Origin: Reclinomonas americana ATCC 50394
Taxonomy: Eukaryota > Jakobida > Jakobea > Jakobida
Reading direction: 5' to 3'
NCBI GenBank assembly: GCA_048213135.1
Contig: PS015768.1
Location: forward strand, 1 to 23,183
Length of the DNA: 23,183 nt
Below the pieces are notes generated by a model. That model did no database searches. It was not told where the DNA came from and saw only the letters and a program-made list of their open reading frames with translations. Of the stretch, positions 10,668 through 20,442 are shown piece by piece. The position numbers were made by a program, and so were the translations under genes. The first letter of the stretch is position 1; every line of letters begins with the position of its first letter.

Positions 10668-13542
10668 ATGGAAGTCGAAGACGGGCGCAGCGAGGGTTCC
10701 TCTTCCAGCGGACGCGCCGCCTCAGGTGCATCCGGCTCCGGCGCCAACTTGGTGTTTGGTCGCGAGGTCCGCACACACAAGTGGACGCACACACACTTCA
10801 CTCTCTCACATATACATGCATGCATGCATGCTTGCAGGTGGCTTCAGGCACCGCTGGCAATCTGCGAGAGACATACGGGCGTTTGAACAATGCCGGAAGT
10901 GTGTTTGGTGTGGTGTCGGTGCCAGAGACGCAGAATTCGGGTGCGTGCACACATGACCTGCACATGCCCACACGCGCTCTCTCTCTCACCCTGTTGCTTA
11001 CTCTGTGTGTGTGCCCGTGTGCCTCTGTCTATGTCTCTGTGTGTGTCTCTGTGTAGACGTGTTCTCGGAGAGTTCCGAGTGGGCGCATTGCTTTGTGGGA
11101 CGATGCGAGACGCGCACTGAGGACTTGGAGAGCGATGCAGAGCTCACGCGACATGCGGCGCAGGATCGGCTGCTGGCCGAGCTGGCGTGGATCACTCACT
11201 TGTCCATCAATGCGGCCTTGTTGCCGGCGCCCACTGCTGCGGTGAGCCACACTGACTGACTGACACCTCCTTCTTCTCCTCCATGCGCTCACTCTCTGAC
11301 TTGCAGTCGGGCGACTATGCTCATGTCGTGTCTCGTGCTCTGCATTCGTCGTATTACCTGTCGCTGTGGCTGCGAGTGCCGCTGACGGCACCCAATGTTG
11401 CGGTGTTGTTGTTGTTGTTGTTGTGGCGCTTCTCCCTTTCTCGGTCTCACTCGCGGTGACTGGCAGGGTGAGGACACTTGGCGATGGTGGAACAAGTTCC
11501 GCTCTCTGTGCGAGCATCACCAGCAGCTGGGCGTGGGTGCGTGTGTGTCTTGCTGCAATGTTTTCCTGACGTGTTCTGCTGGCTCATGTTGTACGCAGCG
11601 CTGCAACTCACCGACGATCTGCCGTCTGACGAGAGCATTGGGCGGTGGCTGGGCGAGCCCGTTCGTGCTCTGTTCATTCCTACCACGGTGTTCCTGACGA
11701 ACCGCAACGGGTACCCGGTGCTCAGCCAACGACACCGCGCCGTCGTCGCGCGCTTCTTCCGCGTTGAGTGTTATGTCCCGTTGAAGCGAGCCAAATTGTG
11801 CTCGTCGACTTATTCGTGCACGCGCTGCAGTACAATGTGCAATACGTGCTCACTGGTGCGTCCGGCCACCCCGAGGGCGACTCGGCGTACCTGTCGTACA
11901 TCAAGTTCCTGCGTTCCAAAGCAGCCGAGGACAGCGACAAGGACCGATTCGAGTCGCCGTACTACGATTACCTGCAAGCACCGCTGCAGCCGCTGATGGA
12001 CAACCTCGAGAACTCCACATACGAGACGTTTGAGCGCGACCCCGTCAAGTACCGGCAGTACGAGGAGGTTAGCTTGCATCTCTCTCTCACACGTGTACTC
12101 TCGCTCTCTCCCTTCCCCCTCTCCGCATTCCCCTCTCTCTTCCTTCCTCCTCGTCCCCTCCCTTCCTCCCTTCCTCCCTTCCCTCCCTTCCCCTCCCTTC
12201 CCCTCCCTTCCCCTCCCTTCCCCTCCCTTCCCCTCCCTTCCCCTCCCTTCCCCTCCCTTCCCCTCCCTTCCCCTCCCTTCCCCTCCCTTCCCCTCCCTTC
12301 TCCTCCCTTCCCCCTCCCTTTCCCTCCCTTTCTCTTCCTTCCCCTGTGTTCCCTTTTTCCTGGTGACTGACTGCCTCCCTCTGCTTCTTGCTTGCTTCCA
12401 GGCCGTGTACCAGGCGCTGTGCGACCGACCCACCGATCGCAGCTACGTGGTGATGGTGCTGGGTGCCGGTCGTGGCCCGCTGGTACGGTGCTCGTTGCGC
12501 GCAGCTGAGCGCTCCGGTCGCAACATTCGAGTGTGGGCCGTCGAGAAGAACCCTAACGCCGTCATCACACTACACAATCTGAAGCGACGTGAGCACTGGA
12601 GCGACGACCTCGTGCAGGTGGTGTCGGCCGACATGCGTCAATGGGAGGCGCCGGAGAAGGCCGACATTATTGTGTCGGAGCTGCTGGGCTCGTTTGGCGA
12701 CAATGAGCTGTCACCCGAGTGCCTGGACGGCGCGCAGCGCTTCCTGGCCGACGATGGCATCTCCATCCCGTGTGACTACATTTCGTATCTGGCACCGCTG
12801 CAGTCGGCCAAGTTGTACAACGAGGTGAGTGACTGCTGCTGCTGTTGTTGATGGTGAGGGAAAGGGGTGTATTTGTTGCTGATGCGAATCACTTGGTTCG
12901 GCAGGTCAAGTCGTTTGGTGATCTGAAGCATTTTGAGACGCCGTATGTGGTGAAGCAGCACGCGGTCGCCCTGCTCGGCACCCCGCAGCAATGTTTTGTG
13001 TTTGTGCATCCGAACCCACATTTGGCTGGCGGCGACAAGTCGCTCGACCTGGGCATCGATCCGGCCACGTATCCGGCCGGCAACGCCCGCTCCATCACCC
13101 TCAAGTTCACGGCGCGCGAGAACGGAATCGTTCACGGCCTCGCCGGCTACTTCCAATCTAGACTGTACAAGAATGTGTTTATCAGTTGCGCGCTGCGACC
13201 ACCCTACTCCTGGCATCATTGATCGCACGACTCTTACGTTGGGCATGTGTGTACCAGGCATTCGTCCGGAGACGTTTTCCGAGGGCATGTTCAGCTGGTT
13301 CGAGTACTTGTTCCCGCTGCGGGTGTGTGTATGACGAGGCGATGTGGTGCGTGCATGCTCTTATGTTGACGTTTCTCTGCTGCGCACAGATCCCCGTGCA
13401 AGTCGAGGCCGGACAGGAGATTGTCGTGCACATGTGGCGCAATGTGACGGCACAAAAAGTGTGGTACGAGTGGACCGTGTCGGAGCCGTCGGCAGTACCC
13501 ATCCACAATCCCAATGCGCGCTCCTACTTTATCGGACTCTGA
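10668..13542 (+). CDS. PRMT5: Protein arginine N-methyltransferase 5 (type II)
   Basis: Exons 10668-10766, 10838-10940, 11057-11241, 11307-11396 (or -11402), 11467-11536, 11599-11762, 11831-12067, 12402-12824, 12905-13184, 13258-13322 and 13390-13542 give about 622 aa; human PRMT5 has 637. A shortened TIM-barrel half precedes the Rossmann/beta-barrel catalytic half. Visible hallmarks are [23 protein letters not shown] (Phe304, matching the Phe that sets symmetric dimethylation), motif I GAGRGPLV (337-344) and VEKNPNA. The double-E loop is [15 protein letters not shown] (Glu409, Glu418). The C-terminus is KVWYEWTV...[12 protein letters not shown]. The enzyme transfers methyl groups from S-adenosylmethionine to arginines of histones and Sm proteins, normally with WDR77/MEP50. 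Intron 9 starts with GTTGCG; reading through it would end the protein early at 13222. Intron 7 holds a minisatellite. Confidence 0.98.
10815..10831. repeat. ATGC tetranucleotide repeat in PRMT5 intron 1
   Basis: About four copies of CATG/ATGC lie just upstream of the intron 1 acceptor at 10837. The tract is self-complementary and could form a small hairpin. Confidence 0.85.
11404..11424. repeat. TTG trinucleotide repeat in PRMT5 intron 4
   Basis: About seven copies of GTT/TTG start at or just after the donor. They leave the donor ambiguous between 11397 (GTTGCG) and 11403 (GTGTTG), a difference of two codons. Confidence 0.85.
12150..12340. repeat. 10-bp polypyrimidine minisatellite in PRMT5 intron 7
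   Basis: Twelve perfect tandem copies of CCCTCCCTTC occupy 12181-12300, with degenerate copies on both sides. The whole intron (12068-12401, 334 nt) is strongly pyrimidine-rich on the coding strand and several times longer than most other introns here. The template strand carries repeated GGGAGGG blocks, so both G-quadruplex and intramolecular triplex forms are possible. Long open frames through it on both strands are an artefact of the repeat. Confidence 0.97.
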
Positions 13543-13667
13543 GCTGGAGAGAATAGGGGGATGTTAGAGATCACATAAACAGAGAAGCCCAAGTGGGGGG
13601 AAGAAGTAATACATCGTCATCGACGTCGACCGTGTGTCCCACCACCATCACTTTTTCGTCGTTGTAA

Positions 13668-16600
13668 ATGGACGACAGCGTGCTCCTCGCACTGCAGGAG
13701 CTCTCGTCGCCGGTGCTGGCGGGTGCACGACGTGCCGAACTCACCGAGTACCTGCAATCGGTGTCGCGCACACCAGGTGCCGCACGCGCCGCACTCGTCT
13801 TGCTCGACCAGCTAAGCGCAGATCAACATCACCTCGCACACAGTGGTGACGACGATGAATCGCGCTCAGTGGCGGCCATTGTTGCCTCCATGTCCATGCA
13901 AGAACGCATGCAGGTTCTCTCTTTCACACTGTGTGTGCGCGTCGACATCGAGTTGTCCTCACTCGACCTCGACCAGGCGCAATGGTTCTGCTGCACGGCG
14001 ATCGAGGAGGCGGTGTTGGCGCTGGGTGTCACCGACATGGATGAGATGTGTGCATTGCGCGATGAGGTCGCCACTCGCGCACTGGCCGCGTTCTCTTGTG
14101 ATCCGGGACCTGGCGGTGGCTTTGTCGGTCGCAAGCTGTGTCGCGTGTGGGCGCTGAGTAGCCGCTCCGTCGCGCTCATGCGCATGACCACTGTATCGCC
14201 AGTGTCGCCGCTGTCGCCGGCTAGTGGGAGCAGTATGTCGCGAGGCGGAGGTGGTGGGTTGGGATCGGTCGCCAACGCTGCTGCGGAGCTGGTCGAGTCG
14301 GTGGTGTGGGCCATGAAGGACGATGGATCGCCGGCTGCGTTGGCGTGCTGTCTGTGCGTGTTGCGGTCGTTGTCGGACGAGTGGATCGCGGCAGCGGAGA
14401 CCACGTGCACCACTCTGCAACGAAACGTGCTGCGCGCGCAGCTGCTCGACCAAGTGCCGCGCATTTTTGGTGTGTTCTCTCTCTCTCTCTCTCTGCTTCA
14501 TCGCGTGGTGGTGGTGTTCATGTGTTTTGTGTGTGTAGACATCTTTCGACACGTGCTCTCCATGGCTGCGAGTGACGCTGCCGACGCGACGTGGATCGAC
14601 CGAGCCGGCGATACGCTCGGTTTGCTGTCGCTTCTTTCTCTCGCTGCACTCCCTCTTCGTTGGGTGCTCATCGCACGCGCACAGAGTCGCTCATTGCCTA
14701 CGTATCGTGGGTGCCGCTGAACGACACGGTCGATCTGTCGTTGCTCATGGCTCTCGATCGCTTCCTGCTGGTGAGAGTGCACAAGCCCCTCTCGTGAGTT
14801 GCTAGTGAAACTGATCTATATATTTGGCCACAGTGCCAAGACGCACGCGCCTGCGAGACGTGCATCGAGTGCATGACGGAGTTGCTCAGCAAGCACTTTG
14901 TGCCGCCCACGTTTGCCGATTTCGTGCAGCGCATGTTTGCCGTGCTGCTCGACGCCATGCAGAGAATCGTCGTGCCGCCAGTCGGTGGGCGAAGCCGGCG
15001 ACGATTTGGTGGCCGCAAGCTGCGCGGCGACGGTGACGAGGAGTTTGAGGACGACGACGATGGTGATGAGGGGGAAGAGGATGAGGACGACGATGACGAT
15101 GGCGATGGTGGAGATCTTGCAAATCGACAATTGCCTGTCCACGGAGTGTTGCGTGCCTTGGCGTGGTTCGAGGAGAGACAACTCGCACATGCTGGGGGGC
15201 TCATTCCTGCATGGCACCACAGGTGTGGTGAGCGGTTTCCATTCCTGCTGCGCATGTTCGTGGAACGACACTGGCACCGGCTGCACAATTGTCGCGACAC
15301 GGACGCGGCTACGTTTCTCGACGCACTGTTGCAATGCACGTGCGTTCACATGCAGTCGCACTTGGCCAGCAACATGGAGGTCATCAGCGAGTACGTGCAA
15401 GTGTGGGTGGCTGTTGCAGAACAGGTGCAACGGTTACGCTCCACAGACTCGGTAGTTGCTCGAGCAGCCAGCGAGTCGCCGCAGCTGGCCGCCGCAGTTG
15501 ACGAGACTCTTCAACGTGCATTCCAGCAGGTGTGGATTTGCTGCCTTGTTTTCTTACTGCCGACTGCGTGTTCACACGAGGCGTTCTGTCCGTATGTCGC
15601 AGCTGATTGCCAGCGTGCTACCGAGCGTGAATCGTGCCGTGCTGCGCCTCGACGAAACTTTTGTGGACGAGTCTGATGGTCTCACGGATCGTTCGCGGTA
15701 CCGTGAGCGAGTCGGCGAGGCCGTTGCCGAGCTGGCAGCGATTGCGTCGACAGAGGTGTGTGTGTGCATCGCGCGTGTATGATACTGTGATGCCTCTGTT
15801 TTTTAAGTGTGAGTGTGACCAGGTGCTGGAGATGGCGTGCGGTCAGTTTGCCACCATTCTCGACCGAGTATCGTCACTGCCAGAGTTCTCCAATGTTGTG
15901 TGTGCTCGTCAGAGTTGCTCATTGACCGCACACACTTTCACTGACCTATGTATGGTCGCGTAGGCCACGCATGCCCTCATGCTGGAAGACGCCGTGGCGG
16001 TGCTGCAGCTGCAATCGCACTTGTGTGCCGTGTTCTCGAGGTGACACACGTGCACAAAGCGTACGCGCAAATCGGTTGATTGAATAACCACAGCTTGTCT
16101 GTGTGCGCAGCGACGCTCTGTTCGAGACGACCGCCGGCTATGTGGCCAACATGCTCCACACGAGTCTCATTCTGTGTGCCCGAGCCGTGGAGGACCCGAC
16201 GGCCGTGTGGTCGTCAGTTCACTTGGCCAACGTGTGCCAGCAGGTTTCCATTGTCGACTCGCCAGTGTTGCTTTTCTCGCAGTCCACTTACATGTATTGT
16301 CATGCAGGGACTCATCATGGCCTGGCAATATGCCGAATGGGCTCGTCGGTGGTCCTCTGGTCTCGCCGCAGACAGCGGTTACGTGCATCCTTGCACCCAC
16401 ACAACTTCTGAACGAATTCTCACCGATTGGCGTAGACTCGCAACAATCCATTGGCGCGCTAGCCAACATGGTGCTCAACGTGGCCGCCTCGCTCGCTCTG
16501 TGTGTGCTGCCGGCAAACCCGGAGCGTGGAGATGATGGACCTGGTGTGTGTCTGTGTCTGTGTGTGCATGTGATGTGTTCAGACCGACACTGAATCGATA

Positions 16601-18669
16601 CTGCCTCCACAGTAATGGACGACACGCACCCTCTGATATCTCGGATTCTGGATCGAGCTGTCGCCGTCTGTTGTCCGTCGGCTTCCTAGAATTTGATTCT
16701 TCTTTCCCCTGACACCCATGCACGATGCAGGCGGCGGAGGCCCTGTGCAAGGGTGGCGGTGTGCTGGAGCAATGCACGGTGCACACTGACGGATACCGAC
16801 GCTTGCTGTCCATGGTTCAAGCGGAGAACATGTGTGGCGTGTCAATGACAACTGCCACCACTGGCCGCTACCGACGTCTCTTCACTGCCATTGTGCATCC
16901 GCTGTTCTCCTCCAAGTCAGCGGTACGTCGTTGTTTCGTGGTGTGGTGATTGCGTATGATGCCGCCTCAAATGGGGATTGTTGGCTCGTAGGAGCATCAC
17001 GACATGTTTCGCTCGCTGGCCTCGCAGGTCCTCACCGTCGTCACCGACTGGTGTCGGTTTTCGGCATTTGTCGAAAGTGGTGCGTGTGTTGTTGCTCTTC
17101 TGCTCTCTGTTCGAGGAAGCAAACTCGTGGGGCTGTGCAGGCGATCCTGGGCAGGTGGAGACGGCGGCGTTTGTCAACATCATGGCGTGTGTCGAATCGG
17201 TGTGTGCCAGTGTGCAGAGCGCCAGTGCTAGCGGTCGACAGTTGGTGTTTGAGGCCTTGGTGGCGCCACTGGTTGATGCGTTGAGGTTACTGCACGTGCT
17301 GCGGGCGGTCTCCGCGTCGCTCGGTGCGTGCGCCTGTCGATCGATACTCCGCCTGCTGGACCCTTGCTCACCCTTCACTGTGGCAGAGCGCGCCGAGAAC
17401 GGAGTGGATGTGGTGGGCGAGCTCGTCAAGTTCCTCGTGGTGGTGGCACAGTACTTTTCACGACAAGTAGGCGCGCCGTTTGTGGAGGAGTGTGTACGGT
17501 GCGTTCGCACGCATGTGAAGCACATGCATTTCTCTCGATTGTGCGTCTCACTCGGCGCAGGTTGTTGCTGAGCATGGTCAGCGAGATTGGTGTGAAAGAC
17601 GACGCAATGGCGTGTGCCGTGCGAGACAAGCTCATGCAACAGTTGCGAGACGCCTTTTCTGCGCTCGCTCTCTCCCTACCACCACTGTGCACTCATCTCT
17701 CCGTCGTAGCGTGCTGCGGCTGCTGATTTTCGTGGTCGACGAACCCACCAGCTTGTTCCGCTCGCTGTACGATGACATTTTGGTGGTGGTGCTGACCGCG
17801 CTGTATCCGATGATTTCGGCGGTCAGTCCCCTTTTCTTGCTCTGCCTCGGGTGGTTGCAAGCATTCCTCACTCGACTGCGTGTGTGTGCAGGGAGTGTGG
17901 TCGGATAATGTGCAGGGTGTGTACACTCTAATCGTGTCGTTTCTGCAAAACCGCTGGTCGTACTTTTTTGAGACCTCCCTGGCCGCGCACGCTGTCGGTC
18001 TGTGGCACTTCCCACTCCATATGTAGGGTTTATGCTCTGCGACACTCACGCAACGCAAACAGATCACGGGAGTGTGGTGGAGCAGCACTTGCGCAGTCCG
18101 GCGGTGGCCGAGCAGTTGTCGACAGCCATCCAGACGCTGCTGACGGTGGTCGATCCCGCGTGTAACGATGTGGATTTGTTTCGGTGAGGCATCTTTGGTT
18201 TTGCTTTGCTACGCGGAAGTGAGCTAACTGTGTGTGCAGGCTGGTGGTGGAGGGTCTTGCCACGCTCGGTCGCGTGCACAAGCTGTTTGTGCGCGAGTTT
18301 TTCGTGTCGAGCGTGTTGCGGTTGCAGACACTGTACGCCCTGTTGCGCGTGCTGGTGTTCCGCGTTGGATCGGCAGTGGCTGGCCTCTTCCGCGACGAGG
18401 TGCTGGCGCTGGTGTACCAGATCGCCTCACAGGACTGGGAGGCATTCTATCCGGGCCTGTTGACGGAGCTGCTGGGCGCGCTGCAGCGCGACTCCAACGG
18501 CTACCTGCTCGACGCCGACTGCCAGCACTTGATGTCGTGCCTCATGCCGACGAACCGTGAACCACCGCACGACATGCCGACGTTCACTCAGGGTCTGGCC
18601 ATGCTCGTCGACGATGCGCATGTGATGCTCAGCAGCAGAAGTGCCGCCGCAATCGACTCCGCCAGCTAG
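13668..18669 (+). CDS. XPO6: Exportin-6 (importin-beta family, actin-profilin exporter)
   Basis: Exons 13668-14469, 14539-14619, 14685-14770, 14834-15529, 15603-15755, 15823-15894, 15964-16040, 16111-16243, 16308-16377, 16436-16543, 16613-16665, 16731-16922, 16992-17079, 17141-17323, 17387-17498, 17561-17641, 17710-17821, 17892-17997, 18063-18183 and 18240-18669 give 1251 aa; animal exportin-6 has about 1125. Removing a probable extra intron (13914-13976) gives 1230. Family-specific stretches include SWVPLNDTVDLSLL, CIECMTELLSKHFVPPTF, EPTSLFRSLYDDILVVVL, QNRWSYFFE and the C-terminal DMPTFTQGLAMLVDD. The N-terminal third is less conserved and carries Ser/Gly-rich loops; an acidic run lies near 365-415. 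The family is an alpha-solenoid that exports profilin-actin from the nucleus with RanGTP. Intron 16 starts with GTTGCG. Boundaries of exons 6 and 11 are the least certain. The gene starts 125 bp after PRMT5. Confidence 0.92.
14476..14494. repeat. CT microsatellite in XPO6 intron 1
   Basis: A perfect (TC)n run of about nine units lies within the intron 14470-14538. Confidence 0.9.
15029..15115 (+). other. Acidic low-complexity segment inside XPO6 exon 4
   Basis: The coding sequence is a run of GAY and GAG codons encoding about 28 residues, nearly all Asp, Glu and Gly. It follows an Arg-rich patch (GRSRRRFGGRKLRG). It sits between two conserved HEAT-like segments, so it is probably a surface loop. 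Such acidic loops in karyopherins can touch Ran or cargo; that is inference here. Confidence 0.85.
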
Positions 18670-18788
18670 ATGGTGGTGCCCATAATAGTCATAATGCATA
18701 CACTGATAGAAGGGGAAGGATGGACGAAGGCGAAGGGAAGTCAGTCCTGCCGACGTTGTTTCTTCGTCCATTGTTTCTCCGCACGAGA

Positions 18789-20270
18789 ATGTCAAACCTC
18801 ACACCACTGCGTGTGGCACAGCGCAAGGCGTACTTGGAGGTGAGGCACTGTGACTGAATGGGAGAGAGAGGAGAGGTGGAGAGGGAGAGCGAGAGAAACG
18901 CGTCATTGTTTTGTTCAGGAAGTGAGAGCCGCCACGTCCACTCACGATCATCATCGTCATCGTCATCATCACAGTCGCTGTTGGAAAAGGCATCGCCGGC
19001 ATCTCGCTTGGCGCACGGGTGAGTGACGGAGAGTGAGAAGGCGTGCACTCTCCACGTACTCTATCTCTCTCACGCGCACACCACATTCATAGGAAGCCGC
19101 TGCAGACACCCACACCGCCTCCGGGTGCGTCGAGCTCCGGTCGCCGCCGTCGCTCACCACCAGCGTCCTCACCGTCGGCGATGAAGGCAAACAAAGGTGT
19201 GTGTGTGTGAGAGAGAGAGAGGGAGTGTGTGTTGGGCGTTGACTGATTTCGTGCTGCGGGGATTACAGCGGCACAGACCGATGATCGTGATGCTGGAGGT
19301 GCGTGCACTTTGGAAAACGAGAGAGAAGAGAGAGAGAGAGAGAGAAACAGTGAGTGAGTGAGAGCTCACCTCGGCATTGTCGCTTTGCAGCTACGGGATC
19401 GGGCAGTAGCAGTGCTCGTGGTGCAAACGCAGGCCTCAGTCAATGTGCGTCCATGGTATACGTTGTTATCATCAGCGTCGTCGTCGTCAGACTGAGGAGA
19501 ATGTGTATTCGTGTGCAGCGCTGCCGGTCATGTCGGCGGGCTCGAGTGACATGGATGATCGTGGAACGCCGAAATCGGCCACACGCAGCAGCACTGGCAC
19601 AGGTGGTGACAACACCGTCTGGAATCGGAGCATGTATGGCACCACGTACACTCGCAACTTTGCGCCTCCAAAGCGTATGGGTGCGTGTCTTCGTTGATTT
19701 TATTCCGAGCGACGCACACACACTCACCGCGCTGCGCACACAGACAAGCCTGCCAGTCGGTATCCGTTCATGTCGGTGGCCGGCAAAGACCCGAAGGACC
19801 TCGACTCGAGTCCTTTTCTCCTCGACATGAGCATGCGTCCGGGTTGCGTTCCTTCCCTCTCATTGCGCGCACCGCCCTCGCACACGCGCTGACGAGCTCG
19901 GTGTGATCCTGCACGCACAGGCACACCGCAGGTCCCTGAGCTGCCACCGCTTCGTGGACCGCTGCTCAATGCGCGCTTCGCCAAGCGTGGTCACATTGCA
20001 CCGCCCACCTACGACTCGTCGTGGTCGCCGACTTCGGAAAGCAGATCGGCTCGAGTGCGACCAGCCGCTCCGCCGACGCAGCCACCGCGACCAGGCTCGC
20101 AGACTGCTCGTGACCCGTCACCCGTTACCCGACTCACCAAGTCGCTGCGCGAGGCCGGTGTCATGGTCGTCAGGTGAGGAGTCGATCACACAAAATGCTG
20201 GTGATCGTGAACCTCACCATTGGTGCATGGACACAGACGAGACTGGTCGCCAGTGTTCAAACAACTGTAA
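18789..20270 (+). CDS. Basic, disordered protein of unknown function, about 290 aa
   Basis: Exons 18789-18839, 18927-19018, 19093-19196, 19269-19298, 19391-19438, 19519-19680, 19744-19842, 19921-20173 and 20237-20270 sum to 873 nt in one frame. The protein starts MSNLTPLRVAQRKAYLE. It continues through Ser-, Arg- and Pro-rich linkers and has one structured-looking island, NTVWNRSMYGTTYTRNFAPP, with PFMSVAGKDPKDL after it. It ends VVRRDWSPVFKQL. I do not recognise a family. The island resembles the short aromatic TTY-type motifs of axonemal microtubule inner proteins, but that is a weak lead. Intron 7 has a GTTGCG donor. The exon 2 acceptor (18926) is chosen because it keeps the frame; 18918 does not. 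An in-frame ATG at 18720 would add 23 residues, but lies only 50 bp after the XPO6 stop. Confidence 0.66.
19320..19345. repeat. GA-rich tract in intron 4 of the orphan gene
   Basis: A (GA)n run on the coding strand inside the intron 19299-19390, unlike the CT-rich tracts in most introns here. Confidence 0.85.
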
Positions 20271-20442
20271 CGTTTTTCCACCTCCACTTCCCTGCGGGCA
20301 CTTTGCCTCGCAAAAAAATCATCCTGCTGTGTACAACAAATGAACTCAGCCTGCTCAGCAGCCAAATATCGAAAGAATTGCGCGCCAAAGTAACGGACAC
20401 TCGCGATTCTTCATCATTGTGTGAGCAAAAGTGTGTGCAGCC

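Noticed and set aside
12181-12300. Regular short repeats as a CRISPR-like array
   Set aside because: The 10-bp units are contiguous with no spacers and lie in a eukaryotic intron.
11810-12433. Long Arg/Glu/Gly-repeat open frame on the minus strand and a Ser/Pro-repeat frame on the plus strand
   Set aside because: Both arise from the 10-bp minisatellite, which lacks stop codons in several frames; the flanks are PRMT5 exons 7 and 8.
13185-13222. Premature stop in PRMT5 suggesting a truncated or pseudogene copy
   Set aside because: Splicing from the GTTGCG donor at 13185 to 13258 restores the conserved SIRPETF sequence.
20174-20236. Continuation of the orphan gene through 20174-20236 as coding sequence
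   Set aside because: Reading through gives no sensible C-terminus; splicing at 20173/20237 gives RRDWSPVFKQL and a stop in frame.
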